Source: Physcomitrium patens
Lineage: Eukaryota; Streptophyta; Bryopsida; Funariales; Funariaceae
Length of the DNA: 64,000 nucleotides
Direction: 5' to 3'
Assembly: GCF_000002425.4 (NCBI RefSeq)
Contig: NC_037261.1
Location: 2,599,426-2,663,425, forward strand
A program made the position numbers and the translations under genes. Each line of letters starts with the position of its first letter. Position 1 is the stretch's first letter. The notes under the pieces were generated by a model. It was not told the DNA's origin, did no database searches, and worked only from the letters and a program-made list of their open reading frames with translations. Of the stretch, positions 12,377-24,887 are shown piece after piece.

Positions 12377-15149
12377 ATTAAAGATTCTTGTAGCTGGGAT
12401 CAATCTGATGAAGTCGGTTGGTTCTAGAAGTGCTTTTTAATTAGATCATGCATAGCGTTGGGGTGTGAATATTCAGCTCAACCCGTGGACGATGTGATCT
12501 TTCTTTCGTGCCTGGTTGTTTGGATTTATGAGTGTAAGCCAAAAGTTAGTTGAGTGCAAAAGGATTGGCTCTTCCTTCACTTTTATTTAGAGGGTCCCAG
12601 ATCTCAATTTATGGGATTTGCTTAAACGAGGGATATCTTGTAGTGGATTATCTTGTAGTAGAACGTGACTGGTGGGTGGTTCACTGCTGGGATTATTTTT
12701 AGGTTGATACTCTTCAACGCCAGAGAACTGATTCATTATTACCTTGTTTAATTTTGGTCATATGAGACCTATTGATTGGGGATGAATGCCAGAACATCAC
12801 GGTTTTTGTTAGAATTGTTCAATCCCAGAATCGCTCAGCAGGTTAATGGTGGCAATTCCATCGCCTGTGAATCAGAAATTCACTTGAATGTTTCCACCTC
12901 TTTTGAGTGGTACCGAAGTGGTTGCATCCGTTCAGTCACGTGTACAGCTCTCCGCAATCTTGAGTAACTACGATACAGCAGCAGTGGACGATCCTAAAGG
13001 TAACACTTCCAGACCAATACCCTCTAGTCTGATAATCTGTTCTTTCTTCAAGTACTGGTCTTCCAACTAGCTGACAACCTGATTGTAACTGCTTCAATGA
13101 AGTAGGATAGCGTCTAAATCGGTCTTAATTATTGTGCACAAGCACTCGTGCTTTTTATTCAGTATAGATGAGGGCGTTTCCATGATTCGGCAATTGATTG
13201 TCAGTGAGGACATCTGTGAAGAACTTTCATAGGATCAATGGTTTTCAGTGCTTTTGGCGCGTGGCACTCTGCGTTGTTATTGTTGTTGTACATTTTGTTT
13301 TTGTTTTCTTCTTTTCATTATGAGTTGAAAGAGAAAGCCTCGCTACTTGAGATCGCGACCCAGCAAAACTTGCAAAATTGGTTGGAACTCGGAATATCAG
13401 CATTCCACTGTCGGTACAATCGGCAAATGTAATTTCTAAGGACACCCCAGTTTACTCGCGAGGATCATTCGCAATCGAATAATCCCTCCGCCATGAATTC
13501 GTTTCTGAAACCCCCTAATTGAACAATCTGCTGTACTTTCAAACATGGCCTTTTCGGGTGATATTTTACCCATGATGCAAGCTCAAAGTATCCAGTGATA
13601 TTTCGAATTATCATTTGATACTTCACCAAGTCACCCACCTTGTAAGGGTGGGTGATTTTGAAATGGAAATATCAAAAGAGGGGTAGGTCAAATATCAATT
13701 ACTTGATTGTTTGTTGAGGGTAACAATCAAGTTATTGATATATGACCTACCCCTCTTTCTCTCTTTCACTCCAAAGGGGTACTGAATGGTGCTATTTTGG
13801 ATTTGATATTTCTAATGATCCTGGAAATATCAAGTGCTGAATCCTAGTTATTTGGTTTTGCGAAATTGCCATGTTTGAAACCCTCTATTCACAGAATGAG
13901 CAATATATCCTTCAGGAATCGATCCAGACGCAATCGACCCTTCACTGGGTAACCAAAGTGCTAACCATTAGCAATTTTAAAGAGCACACAAACTGTTTAA
14001 TGCCACAGAATCCGCTTAGTTCAGATGCCATATAAATCGACGTAAAATGGAGGAATCTTTGTCTCGCCTCCGCCAGGTTTTGACGTCGTTCGTCGAATTT
14101 CGGGTTCTTCTTTTGACACAAAGTTATCGTCCTGCTAATCTCGCAATCCAACAATTATTTGAGGAACCCTAACAAGTGACGCCACTATCGACTGAACGAA
14201 TCGATGATTATCAGTGTGAGCTTTTTCAGATCTATTTGTAGCATCCACCAAGTACGCCTCGTTAACGTGTTCTGTGAACAGAGTGCAGAGATGTTTGGGG
14301 ACTTCTGGGATATCATGCAAATGCGTGGGTTTAGGAATAAGATTGCGTTTATGGCTATCGCTGAACAACTCATAGTCTGCCACAATCTTGTCTGGAATGA
14401 TAATACTGGGCTACTGCGTTAACAACGAAAACAGTGTGGAATTGCTACTATTGTCAGAGGAAGAAGTGCTGGAAAATGTACTGGGTCTTGCCCTAACGGC
14501 ACCCCCAGGAAGCGGTTTAGATCATCTCCACTGGGCCATCTGAACAGCGGCAGAGGCTTCAATTATGAAGTTGAAAACAGTGCCCACGCCGTGAAAACTC
14601 TTTCGCACGGAATCGTTTTGAGGCGGTGGCTGCCTCTGTTGGGGGGGGGGGGGGGGACGCGTAGAGGCAGCAGAAGAAAACCTGCTATTAAACAGCATTG
14701 AAGCAGACTGGATTATTTGATTCTGTTGGTGATTGACAATGTGTGAAAACGCCACGATGGCTAGAATCATGCAAAATCAAGATACAGATTCTTCCCCCGA
14801 TCTCCCCGCACAAATCTCTGACATACTCATTGGCTAATCAATCTTTGGTTGATCATTAGAATGGCTAGGCCTGTCAAAGAGGTCATTGAATGCTAATTTT
14901 ATCCTCTTAAACCCTAATCCTAACCCTAATCTTATATGTCCGCCGATTGTGCTGGGCATCAAAACTGAGACCGATCCTACAGAAATTTCGTTACATATCC
15001 ACTGAAAAGAGGCTCACCTCAGTGTCTCTTCATGGCATGATCTAGTTGTCAAGCTCAATCAATTTCCCCAAGCTGCGAACGTTTCCCAACGCACCTCGTG
15101 TTTTATGAACTGTCAGAAAAATCGATAAGAATTACTTGCATTATAACTA
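12377..15149. other. KCBP 3' flank and unassigned spacer
   Basis: The first several hundred bases are presumably KCBP 3' untranslated sequence. Beyond that, no gene is recognised. The spacer holds the hairpin cluster at 13596-13832, a run of 16 G at 14641-14656, and a degenerate CCTAA-type motif at about 14909-14930 resembling a plant telo-box. Frames around 14135-14770 on either strand show no family signature; the proline run in one of them comes simply from the G run. Confidence 0.55.
13596..13832. repeat. Cluster of three hairpins (foldback element or small-RNA precursor)
   Basis: Three inverted repeats lie end to end. Hairpin 1 has a 9-bp outer stem (13596-13604 with 13666-13674, TGATATTTC/GAAATATCA) and an inner stem TCACCCACC/GGTGGGTGA (13631-13639 with 13647-13655). 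Hairpin 2 has 37-bp arms at 13675-13711 and 13722-13758 with 35 of 37 positions pairing and a 10-base loop. Hairpin 3 reuses the same 9-bp stem words (13804-13812 with 13824-13832). The repeated stem words suggest one composite foldback element. The long arm with few mismatches would also fold like a plant small-RNA precursor. No protein frame crosses it. Confidence 0.8.
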
Positions 15150-17404
15150 CAAAAAGTGTCACGGTTTTGAGATGTATGGATCTTTTGATTCTAGTTGCTC
15201 ATATTATATGTATTTTTAGAAGATTTGGTTTTACATTAATACTTCATATAATGTTAGAAGTGGATTATTAAAAAATGATATGCTATATTGGAATATAGAC
15301 ATTAGTGTAATTTGCAGTAAAATATTTGATAAAATTATAAGAATATTAACTATTATTTAATATTTTTATTATTAAAAGAATTAAATTTCTCTTAATGCAC
15401 TAGATCTAATAGGTTATAAATATGTAGCAAAAGGTGGAATTCTGATATTTAAAAAGCTTTTGTGGTAATAAAGAGTAAGAAGATTAAAAACTTGTATGAA
15501 TTTATAGGAGACATTGTCACAAGTAGAATTGCTATTGTGCCTAATCAAGAAGAAAATTTAGTAGATATGACTCAATTATAGCATATAAAATTGGATCATG
15601 TTAATGATTAAGGATTTATAGATCTTTACAAGTGCTAATTCTTAAAGAGTATGTATTCTTGTAATGAGAATTTTGTAAGCCTTACGTATTTAGAAACAAT
15701 TACAAAGTAAGCTTTGATTTTATTTTTCATTGTACTAAAAGTATGCCAAATCATATATATTTAGATATTTAAAAGCATGCATTGATTATTTCAAAAGTTG
15801 AAGTAGTATAATTTACTATTTTTATAGATATCTATTCAATTTTTTCTATGTATACATATATATAATTATAAAATATTTTTTGTATATTAAAATAAATAAA
15901 AAATATTTTAATTTTCACATTATAAGAAGGTGAAAATTTAAGTAATTTGATCAATAATATAAATGTAAAGGAATTATCTAGTTTTTTACAATCCCAAGAA
16001 CTCCTCAATTTTAATAGAATAGCAAAGAAGTTGAATCATAGGTTTTTAGAAAAGAAAAAAGCATGTTGAAAAATATTAGGTTAAAACAAAGCATTTGGGC
16101 AGAAGCTATCAACATTAATAGTGTTTTGACAAATTTCTCTTTACTAACTATTATTTAATGTAAGACATGTAAAACAATGTGGTGTTGTAAACTAGAAAAT
16201 TATTCATGGCTTAGAATTTTTAGATTTTTAACATATGTTTATGCTCAATGAGAGAGAAAAAAGAAAAAGAAAATAAGAAGGATCTTATAGTTAAGAAAAT
16301 TATTTTTTAGATAATAATTTTTTTGTAAAAAAATCTAAATTTTGAGACCCAAGTATAAGTAATATCATTTTAATAGGAATGTAAATTTTATCAAACCTCT
16401 ATGTTAAAATATGGTTATTTATATAAAGCTAAAATCAATTAGATTACATTTAATATTCTTAAGGGAGAAGTTGACGTTTTTAAGTCTCAACACATTACTA
16501 AAAAGACTTTAGATCCTATTACACCTAAAGTAGTTGATAATAAAAGAAATTCAAACTAAGAATTACAGAAGTCAATTTAAATAAAAATAATTCTTTATAT
16601 GTTTGGCTATCAAATTACACTAGTAATTTTTTCAATTGAAAAAATGGTGATTATTTCATATTTTACAAAATATTAATTATTAAAAAGAAAAAATAGAAAA
16701 AATAATGGATAGAGAAAGAAACCATCTTTATCAAAAATAGACATAGAATACCATATAATTACTTTAAAAGAAGTAAGAAATTAGTTGTTTTTTTAATATG
16801 AAAAAATAAAAGACTTCTTGGGATAGGTGAATCAAGATATAAAAGTATTTTGGTAGTATAATAATATACTAATTTTTTTTTTTTTATCAAAAATTAATAT
16901 CAATTTTTTAATATCAATTTTAATTCCAAATTATAGTTGTATAATATAATGTGGAATTAGAATAATCTGGATGTTACTATGAATTTCTTATGTAAAGAAT
17001 TAAAAGAATAAATTTATTTACATCCAGCTTAAGGATTTAAAAGAACAAGAGAGAGAAAGAAAAAAAAAAAAAAAAAAAAAAAAAAGGAGAAAAAAGAAAA
17101 AAAACAAAAAACAAATACCTTGTATGTAGGCTGAAAAGACACTATAAATATTGAAGCAAAGTATGTAGCATTGATATAAGAAATTTGGTGTCTTTGATGA
17201 AGCAAAAAAATAATTGCATTGATGTTGGCTGTTGTGCATATTTCAAATAACTATAAAAGTTTGGCTTGTACAACTATGTCATACTTGATTGTATTTCAAT
17301 AATATTTTTATCAAAGTAAATATATAGGTATATAAATAAATAAATAAATATATATTAATATAATTAAATGAACTAAATAAATATATTTATATGATATTAA
17401 TTTT

Positions 17405-17435
<31 letters not shown>

Positions 17436-17890
17436 TATATCATAAAAGAGATAAACTGAAAACTTCTTAATGTATTTCAACATAAGAAAAGTCCAATTAG
17501 TAAGTACTCTTCTTGAATCTCTTTTTAAATAATCTTCAATATAATATATTAGTATTATGAATAAAATTTAAAAAATGTCTAGTATTTTATATCCAAATAT
17601 AATAGACAATCTTATGTATGCAATAGTATATATTAGATAAAATATCTCGTAAGTCATAAGTGTAGTCAACAAATGTATCAATGCATTGTAATAGTTAAAA
17701 TAGTATATTTCTTGCAAATATTTGAATATATTATTTCTAATTAAAATACATAGATTTTGACATCATTACATTTGAGATATTATTACTAATAGTGAAATTT
17801 ATTTTTAAAAACTAGTAAAAATGAAAATACAACAAACATATTGACAAAACCAATATTCATTAAAAAGTTCAAGTCATGATTATGCTTGTT
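15150..17890 (+). mobile_element. Decayed Ty1/copia retrotransposon
   Basis: Translation across several frames and many stops still gives copia polyprotein landmarks in the right order. There is a protease-like FDSSCSYYM at 15184-15210, in the position of the family's LDSGCS(F/Y)HM. A GYKYVAKGGIL segment is at about 15411-15443, and a GAG-pre-integrase HIKLDHVND at about 15579-15609. The integrase WAEAININ is at about 16094-16119. Near the RNase H end are IEAKYVALI at 17149-17177 and the terminal TNILTKPIFIKKFKS at 17831-17875. The region is very AT-rich, with a poly-A run at 17060-17085 and TA repeats near 17409 that look like later insertions. I could not define LTRs. It is non-functional. 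Confidence 0.85.
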
Positions 17891-18946
17891 GAGTGTGGAA
17901 TGTGTTTCATAGAATAATACATCAATATGTAGTATATATCACATTAATGCTTAATCATACTTATATAAATAAAATTAACTTGTATTTTACTTGAGATAAT
18001 ATATCTATTATGATATGCTTACTTGCCATGTAATCAAGTTGCTTTCATGGAAGTTCTATAGAAAAGATAGAGACATTATTCTAGTCTTTCCTTTGCAAGA
18101 GAAAGCATGATCATCAATGTACATAACATAGTGTATTTTTTATTTGGTAGGCTTTTAGAATATATTTTGAACAATCTCTGAAGGTTTTAGCATCTCTAGT
18201 ACTTAGCCTTGTAAAATAAAAATTATAATCCTATATTATTTGGAATCTTCATAAAATAAATTTTTTATATGTTATTTATTTTTTTATTTTTTATTTTTTT
18301 ATTTTTTGTATATATGATTTTTTTTTTGTTGTTTTGGCAATTATTTCTAATTCATCTTTAATTGATCTTTGAATTTAGCATTAAATTTATAAATATAAGA
18401 ATATATATATTATATATATTTTTATATACATAAAAATATTTATTGTATAATTTTTAAAAATCGAAATAAATGTGTGTGTAATAATAAATTATAATTTTTA
18501 TTCAATTTAGTGTTTTAGACACTCTGTACAAGATTTATCATTTGTGTTTTAAAATCTTTAAGTTTTTTCAAATGTTTTAGATTTAAGGAGTCATAGAATT
18601 TCGAATTTGTGAATATAAAGTATATTAACATTTGTTTATAAAGAATTTTAAATTATTATGTGTTATAATTAAATAAGTATAGATTAATAAAAAAGATAAT
18701 TCCTAAAACTTGTAAGAGCCTACATCTTGAATAATATAAAACTATTCTTGCAATGAATAAGTTACTGTATTTTATTTATTTTTTATTCTATCAAGCTCAA
18801 CAAACTTACACCATCTAATCTGTAAAAAAACATTGATCTGAACAAAAAATTGATATATACATACATAACAAGGGAGGTAGACTTTAAAGCAAAATCATTA
18901 TGATACATGAAAGTAAAAATATATAGTAAAAGATTTATATTCATGC

Positions 18947-18979
<33 letters not shown>

Positions 18980-20775
18980 TACATACACTAGAATTTTATA
19001 AATTTAAAAAAAATTCATAAATCTATTAGAATATTTAAAGTAAAAAATAAAAATATTTTGAGATTTAAATCTTCTAAATTTTGCAAGAGATATTTTTAAT
19101 ATCTTAATCAGAATTAATAATTTTAATAGTGAATAAAGGTATTTATTTTATCTTTAAGAAAAATATTATATAATATATCCAAACTTGTCACATCAATAGC
19201 AATGCTCACTTATTGCATTGCTTAAAATTTTGGTTTGTTTTATGTTCTGAAAGATTTGTCTGAATTCTACTAAGATAAAACTTGATAGAATATGTATATA
19301 TGTATATAGTTAAGCTTTTTCTCATGTAATTGAAGTATATTTTTTTGGTCATGAAGTTTTTGTTTTTCAACCTTTACATATCTAGTATAATGCAACTTTA
19401 TAAATAGAAGTAATACAAAATAATTTTAAGTCCACATAAAAGATTATTATGTATCAATATTAATATGTTAAACTATAAAGCCTCTGTAAATTAACATAGA
19501 TTTTGATTTTTTAAAAAACATCAAACTATTATTTAGCCTAAATGTGATGTGAAAAACCCTTTTTTAAAGCATTACATATATACATATACACATGTAGTTT
19601 TTTTATTTAATTATTTTTTATTAATTAATAAAATTTAATTATAAAAAATCATTAAAATAAAGGAAAAAGAAAATATAAATTTGTTTTACTAAAGTTTTAG
19701 TATAATTTATTCTTTAATAAAAGAATTATATAATACTAAATATAGTAATTTTAATTTATATTATTTATAATTAATATTTTATTTATTTATTTTAAAGAGA
19801 TGAAAAATACTAAATCTATATTATGATCCATGACTATTAATAATTTCCTATAGTGATCATGTTCTTATGTCTAAACACTATAAAAATCTCCATCTTCAAT
19901 CTTTTATTTAACTTAATTTATATTTGTATACATTAAGTATCTATATATATATATATATATATATAAATATATATAGAATTTCTAATGTCACCACAATTTT
20001 TACTACTGCTATAATCCATCATTTATTTGACATATTATTTTTAGTTTCTTTTATTCCAAACAAAATAATTATTGATATTTCTTATATGATTTCTTTTCTA
20101 AAAAATACATAGGAAATAAATTTAATTTTTTTAAATAATTAAATATTTAATAAAAACAAGTTGTCGTGGCAATAGCAAAAATAGTGGTGACATTAGCAAA
20201 ATCCTATATTGTTTTCACAACCTAGTTGTTGCTATAAACAGTTTGTTTATTCTCTAATCTTTATGTCATAAGAAGATCATCATTTCACAATTAAATTTTT
20301 TTTAATCTCCTTTCATGATTATCTCAAAATGGTTTAAGCATATGACTTTCTTTTGTATTGTTGTTTGGATTATAATAAAATAACGTTAAATAGGAATTTA
20401 ATAAGAATATTTAAGAAACAAAATAATGTGACGATATCTCATGGACTTGATAGAGTTTTATATTAAATTTTAAATTTTATTTTTTCATTTAATATTATTA
20501 AATTTGGATAAGCAAAGTAAAGTTGAGGAATAAGACCAGATCATTCATGTATTACTTCTTTATTGCAACTAAGTCAAATTTTCTTTCACAAATATTGTTT
20601 TATGAATGAATTTTGCAACCTCTCCCCTAAAAACACAAACTCATTTCTAGAATTTAAATTTGTTAACTAAGGTCACAGCTTTAATTAGCTCTTATTTTTC
20701 TATAGATGTTTTTAATTAGAGGCTACAATTTATCAACAGAATGGCTCCAATTAGTAAAAAAGTGTAACTTTAAAG

Positions 20776-20813
<38 letters not shown>

Positions 20814-21549
20814 TATTGCATGAAGAAAAAAAAAGTAATGAAAGAAGCAGACAAAAAAGCAGGTTTTTTGTACAAATTTTAAAAGTGGGCCCCGTTAACT
20901 CGGAAAAAAAAGGAGATGAATTGCTTGACGTTGATCTTAGGAGCCTCACTATAATGTTAGAAAAAGTGATTATTTATTTATTTTTTTTTTAGTTATAAAA
21001 ATTTAACATAAGTTTTATTTAGTAGGAAGATAGTTATGATAATTCTTCTTGGAAAATAGGAAAAAAAAAGAAGAAAAAAAAATATCACATGTTTATTCTA
21101 ATGAAGAATTTCACACCATCCAAGGAGAGGACAAAATTGTGTTTTGTTTGTTTTTTCTGAAGAACCTTAGTGCATTGAATCAAACTAGGCAAAAAATAGC
21201 TTTATTTTTTCATCTTTATTCTAAATTACTTTTAGCAATTCTCTAATAACTGTTTCATTCTTCAAATATATCAAGTTAGTTAAAATTCAATGAAAATGAA
21301 TCAGTCCTCAATAATTTTTCCCATACCCTTTTCTCTACTAATTTCCCACACTTCATTGCACCATGTGAAGAAGAAAAAAAAAGGACAAATAAGAAAACTA
21401 CCCCTTTCAAAGGAAGTTCATAGTACTTCATTCTTCAAGGGCCATCAAAATACATCACACTCACTAAACTTTCATGCAAACAAATCTAAATCCTTGGAGA
21501 ATGCACTCTCTTCACCAATTCCCCACTCCCACAATTGCATGAGAAAAAG
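17891..21549. other. AT-rich repeat-laden spacer
   Basis: No gene is recognised. The stretch has very high AT content and several (TA)n tracts (about 18948-18972, 19942-19965 and 20779-20811). The start may include remains of the 3' LTR of the upstream copia relic, but I could not match it to a 5' copy. Confidence 0.6.
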
Positions 21550-24184
21550 ACCAGGTTTAGGGTTTAGGGGGTAAGAACAAGGACGTAAGGCCTAACATTA
21601 GGTCAAGATACTATTATTAAAAGTAAAAAAGTAACATTAATAAAACTATTACACTATTATTAGTAATAGTAGTAGCAGTCACGGTGGGGCTGGGTGCCGA
21701 CGAAAACACTACAGCCACGTCGGATCGAACGGATGAATACATTGGATGGTCAGAATCTCACTGAAACACGGTGTTCATCTAAAGGGTTACTGGGGGATAA
21801 CGCTGGAGGGTCCCACCGGCACACCCCACGCCTAATTGGTGTGTCTCCTTGTACGTTTTGACTTCTCGCTTCTATTCGCCGAACTGGTGCGGCTTTGCGA
21901 CGCTGACTTCGAAGTGTTCACATTTGAGGCCACAAGCAGTACGGTTACAGCCGTGGAAGGCTTTTGTTGCCGCTTTCTGTCAGTGGTGGGATACTATCCT
22001 TGGCTCCCCCCTAACCCCCGCCAGCGACGTCTTGCCATGCTTGGGTTCATGATTGGAATTCGGTAGGTTTCGGTGAATGTATTACCAACATTCGGTGGCC
22101 GATTGCGGTGGGATTGTGTGGCAGTGCTGCATCTTACCCTAGCCCCACCCCACCCCTCTCGGAGTTGTCATTGACGTCTACGTGAGCATTGGGATTCCGC
22201 ACCGCGTAGGATTCTGGAGAAGGGATTCGATGACACTTTGCGACGCAAAAATGATTAGCGAAGATAATGGTGCCGATGGATTCCCGCACGTAGCCTCCTT
22301 GCGCTTGGGTTCTGCCGGTGCCCCGGTGAACGAACCCGCATGCCCCAAAGCCTGTCATGTGTGCTGTAATTGGTCAGTCATTGCCTAGCAGCTCGTGAGA
22401 ACTGCAATGCGCTTGATATGTACTTGCAGTACTGCAGATATCCGCTTGGTGGGATTTGAGGAGATGCAGAAGACTGGCGTTTTTGACTCCGTGGCACGCG
22501 ATAATCGAAAGAGCATTGGTTCTTCAAAACGCATAATTTCAGAAGAACGAGAAAAAAGAAGAAGTAAAGTCCAGTTACTTTCCTAATCACAAACTTAATT
22601 AATAATTACTGTTGAACTTTTCAGGCCAAATTTCGTTGTCATGTCAATTACTAGATCAATGCTTTCATTAATCATTCTTAACCATGAACCTAGAAATTGA
22701 GTTATCTATAAGGTTTTACCCTTGATACATAATAGTTTTCGCCGGGATACTTTGGTCTACGAGTGTTCAAGAGATTCTCGAGTTCTTCATAATGGCAGAT
22801 AATGGGATGTAATGGAATTGGAGTGGGTTCCTTGTGTTCAATGTGATCTGCCTACACCCGCAACCAAAAAGACGCTGCGGAAACTACCAATAGAATGACG
22901 AGCCTGGCAGTGGCGGGAGTTGCATGGCTGCGGCAACTTTTAGCAAGGCTGCTGCTTTGACGTGTTGCAGGAGTTATAGGTTGCTGATCTACGCTTGGTC
23001 GTCTCAATTCCCCACTATGGAAAGTCGCAATGAGTCTGTTCACACCATGGGTGGAGATGCATAAATGTGGCTCCAAAGCTCTTGGATGCACTAAAGGCAG
23101 GTGGGGCCGAGAAAAGGATAAGGGCAAAGGGACCTTCGGTGGTGTCACGGCTTAGCGGAGGAATCGTGAGCGATCGTAGCTATGATCGAAGGGACCTTGG
23201 AGCCCGAAGACTTGGTCTAGCGAGAGAAACGTGCCCACGGAGGGAATGTGGGAGTGGGAGAGTCAGGAGAAGGCAAAAAGTTACAGTTCACGCTCCGCTT
23301 GGAAAAGGACTCAGAAACCGAGTGCGGATCTTGGGTGTCGTTATCGGGCTATACTCGCCTATATTTTGCACCGCATACATGGCTTTCTTTGTCCAAAGCC
23401 CACACTTCACACGAAAGATCTCCACATTCTCTCAAACGCTATACCGCAGCCGCCGCATTGATCTGGGTGATTGGTCGGATTGGCGATCAACTTAAAAGTA
23501 AGTTCGGTTCAATGAGCTCAACGTCTTTGTCACTTAGCATTACAAAGCTATTGAACTGGGACTGAAAATCCTTGTAGATAGAGGTTGTGTGCCCCCGCAG
23601 CTGAAATTGCTCCTAAGGTCATGAGTTATGAATGGTGGTGTTTTCATCGAATCGAAACCGTCAACTATTTGTGCACGTCGTTAATCACTGCTAGATTGTA
23701 AGTACATTTAGTCTTCTAGTTTCAAGACATCAAGGTATTATTGCTTGTCTACGTTAAACTGTGAGATATTCATGTTGACAACGTCAAAAAAAAAAAAAAA
23801 AAAAAAAAAAAAATCGTTTAGATGAGTTCGCTGGGTGTTTTATAAGCTCGCGGTGATTGTGCTTTTCTCAATAGTCGTCTCCTGTACAGCAAATCGACCT
23901 CATTGCTGGTACTTTCTAAGTGAGTTTGAGGACTCGATTTTCAAATTTCAGCTTTCATGTTAAATTTGATAACTAGGAATCTTGATCGACATAGAGTTTG
24001 CAGAGATTTCGGTGAAATCTTATCTTTTAAGCTTCGCTATCCCATCGCTACATTAAGTTAATATTCTCACGGTTCGGTAACTCTATCGGATCTGTGTTCA
24101 GAAATCAAGCAGCCTGAATATCTGGCTATCATCTCTGGCCTCTCCTGATATCGTTCTCGAGTCGAGGTTTCGAGATAACAAGAG
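21550..24184. other. GC-richer leader/promoter region of the ERF gene, unassigned
   Basis: Composition shifts from AT-rich to mixed at about 21660 and stays so up to the AP2/ERF gene. A two-unit telomere-like motif (GGTTTAGGGTTTAGGG) lies at about 21554-21570 near the boundary, and a poly-A run at 23786-23813. Open frames at 21836-22590 and 22852-23565 exist on both strands, but I recognise no domain in any. Part of this may be the promoter and leader of the gene at 24185, or a decayed gene. Confidence 0.4.
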
Positions 24185-24887
24185 ATGTCGGGCAATAGTA
24201 ACACGAGGTACCGTGGTATTCGAATGAGGCGCTGGGGAAAGTGGGTATCGGAGATTAGAGAGCCTCAGCGAAGTGGTTCGCGAACGAACCGCATTTGGCT
24301 TGGATCATTCCGATCAGCGGAAGAAGCGGTACTACACTATCCTTCGAAGTTCAAGAATGGGTCGTCTCTTACTGCTGGTATGATTTATTCTGTCAATTCT
24401 GCTTAATCACGAGCTGAATATTGATGGATACTGATGGAATGTGCTGGCTGTTTCTCAGGCACATGCTTACGACGCCGCCATGCTGTGTCTCCGGGGTTCG
24501 ACTGACAATCTGAACTTCCCAAACTTCAACTACAGGCTTCCGCCGGGCAGCCCTGGGCGCTACAGCACGCGTGAAATCCAAGCCGCTGCAGCCGCCGCAG
24601 CTGCACAATCTGCGGGTCGCCCCTTCTCGTACAACAATTTCATGTCGCCTGGCTCATCTTCTGACAGCGATGAAGAGATCGAAGACATTACCTACACAGG
24701 AAGCTCGACCAACACACATTATGGCACTGAATCACAGGCTTCCTTCAACGACAACTGGCGTAGCTATGACGATGACCCCTACAATCAAGTGCATGAGATG
24801 GCTCGAGGAATGATGATGCAGCCTCCCAAAAGTGACTCTGATGACAGCGATGAAGACAGTGACGACGGCGATCCGCCATTGTGGTGA
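24185..24887 (+). CDS. AP2/ERF-domain transcription factor
   Basis: Nuclear DNA-binding protein of the AP2/ERF superfamily. Exon 1 is 24185-24328 (48 codons) and exon 2 is 24459-24887; the donor is gcg|gtacta and the acceptor tctcag|GCACAT, phase 0, giving 190 aa. The AP2 domain spans about residues 8-70: [20 protein letters not shown], then RIWLGSF, SAEEA, and after the intron [13 protein letters not shown] and LNFPN. This keeps the [14 protein letters not shown] and YDAA elements. Two features are odd: about four extra residues between REP and RIWLG, and an intron inside the domain, although most ERF genes lack introns. The tail has an alanine run and two acidic Ser/Asp-rich stretches ([13 protein letters not shown] and a C-terminal [13 protein letters not shown]) that could be an activation region. 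The WVSEIREP form suggests a DREB-like subgroup, not proven. Confidence 0.87.

Noticed and set aside
14135..14422. Overlapping frames on both strands, possibly a small gene
   Set aside because: No family motif, no supporting splice sites, and antisense frames are equally long.
14522..14770. Minus-strand proline/glutamine-rich frame
   Set aside because: The proline run is the translation of a 16-base homopolymer and the rest matches no family.
23067..23565. Basic frame upstream of the ERF gene as an additional exon
   Set aside because: Three phases are open together, none joins the ERF start in frame, and the AP2 gene has its own ATG at 24185.
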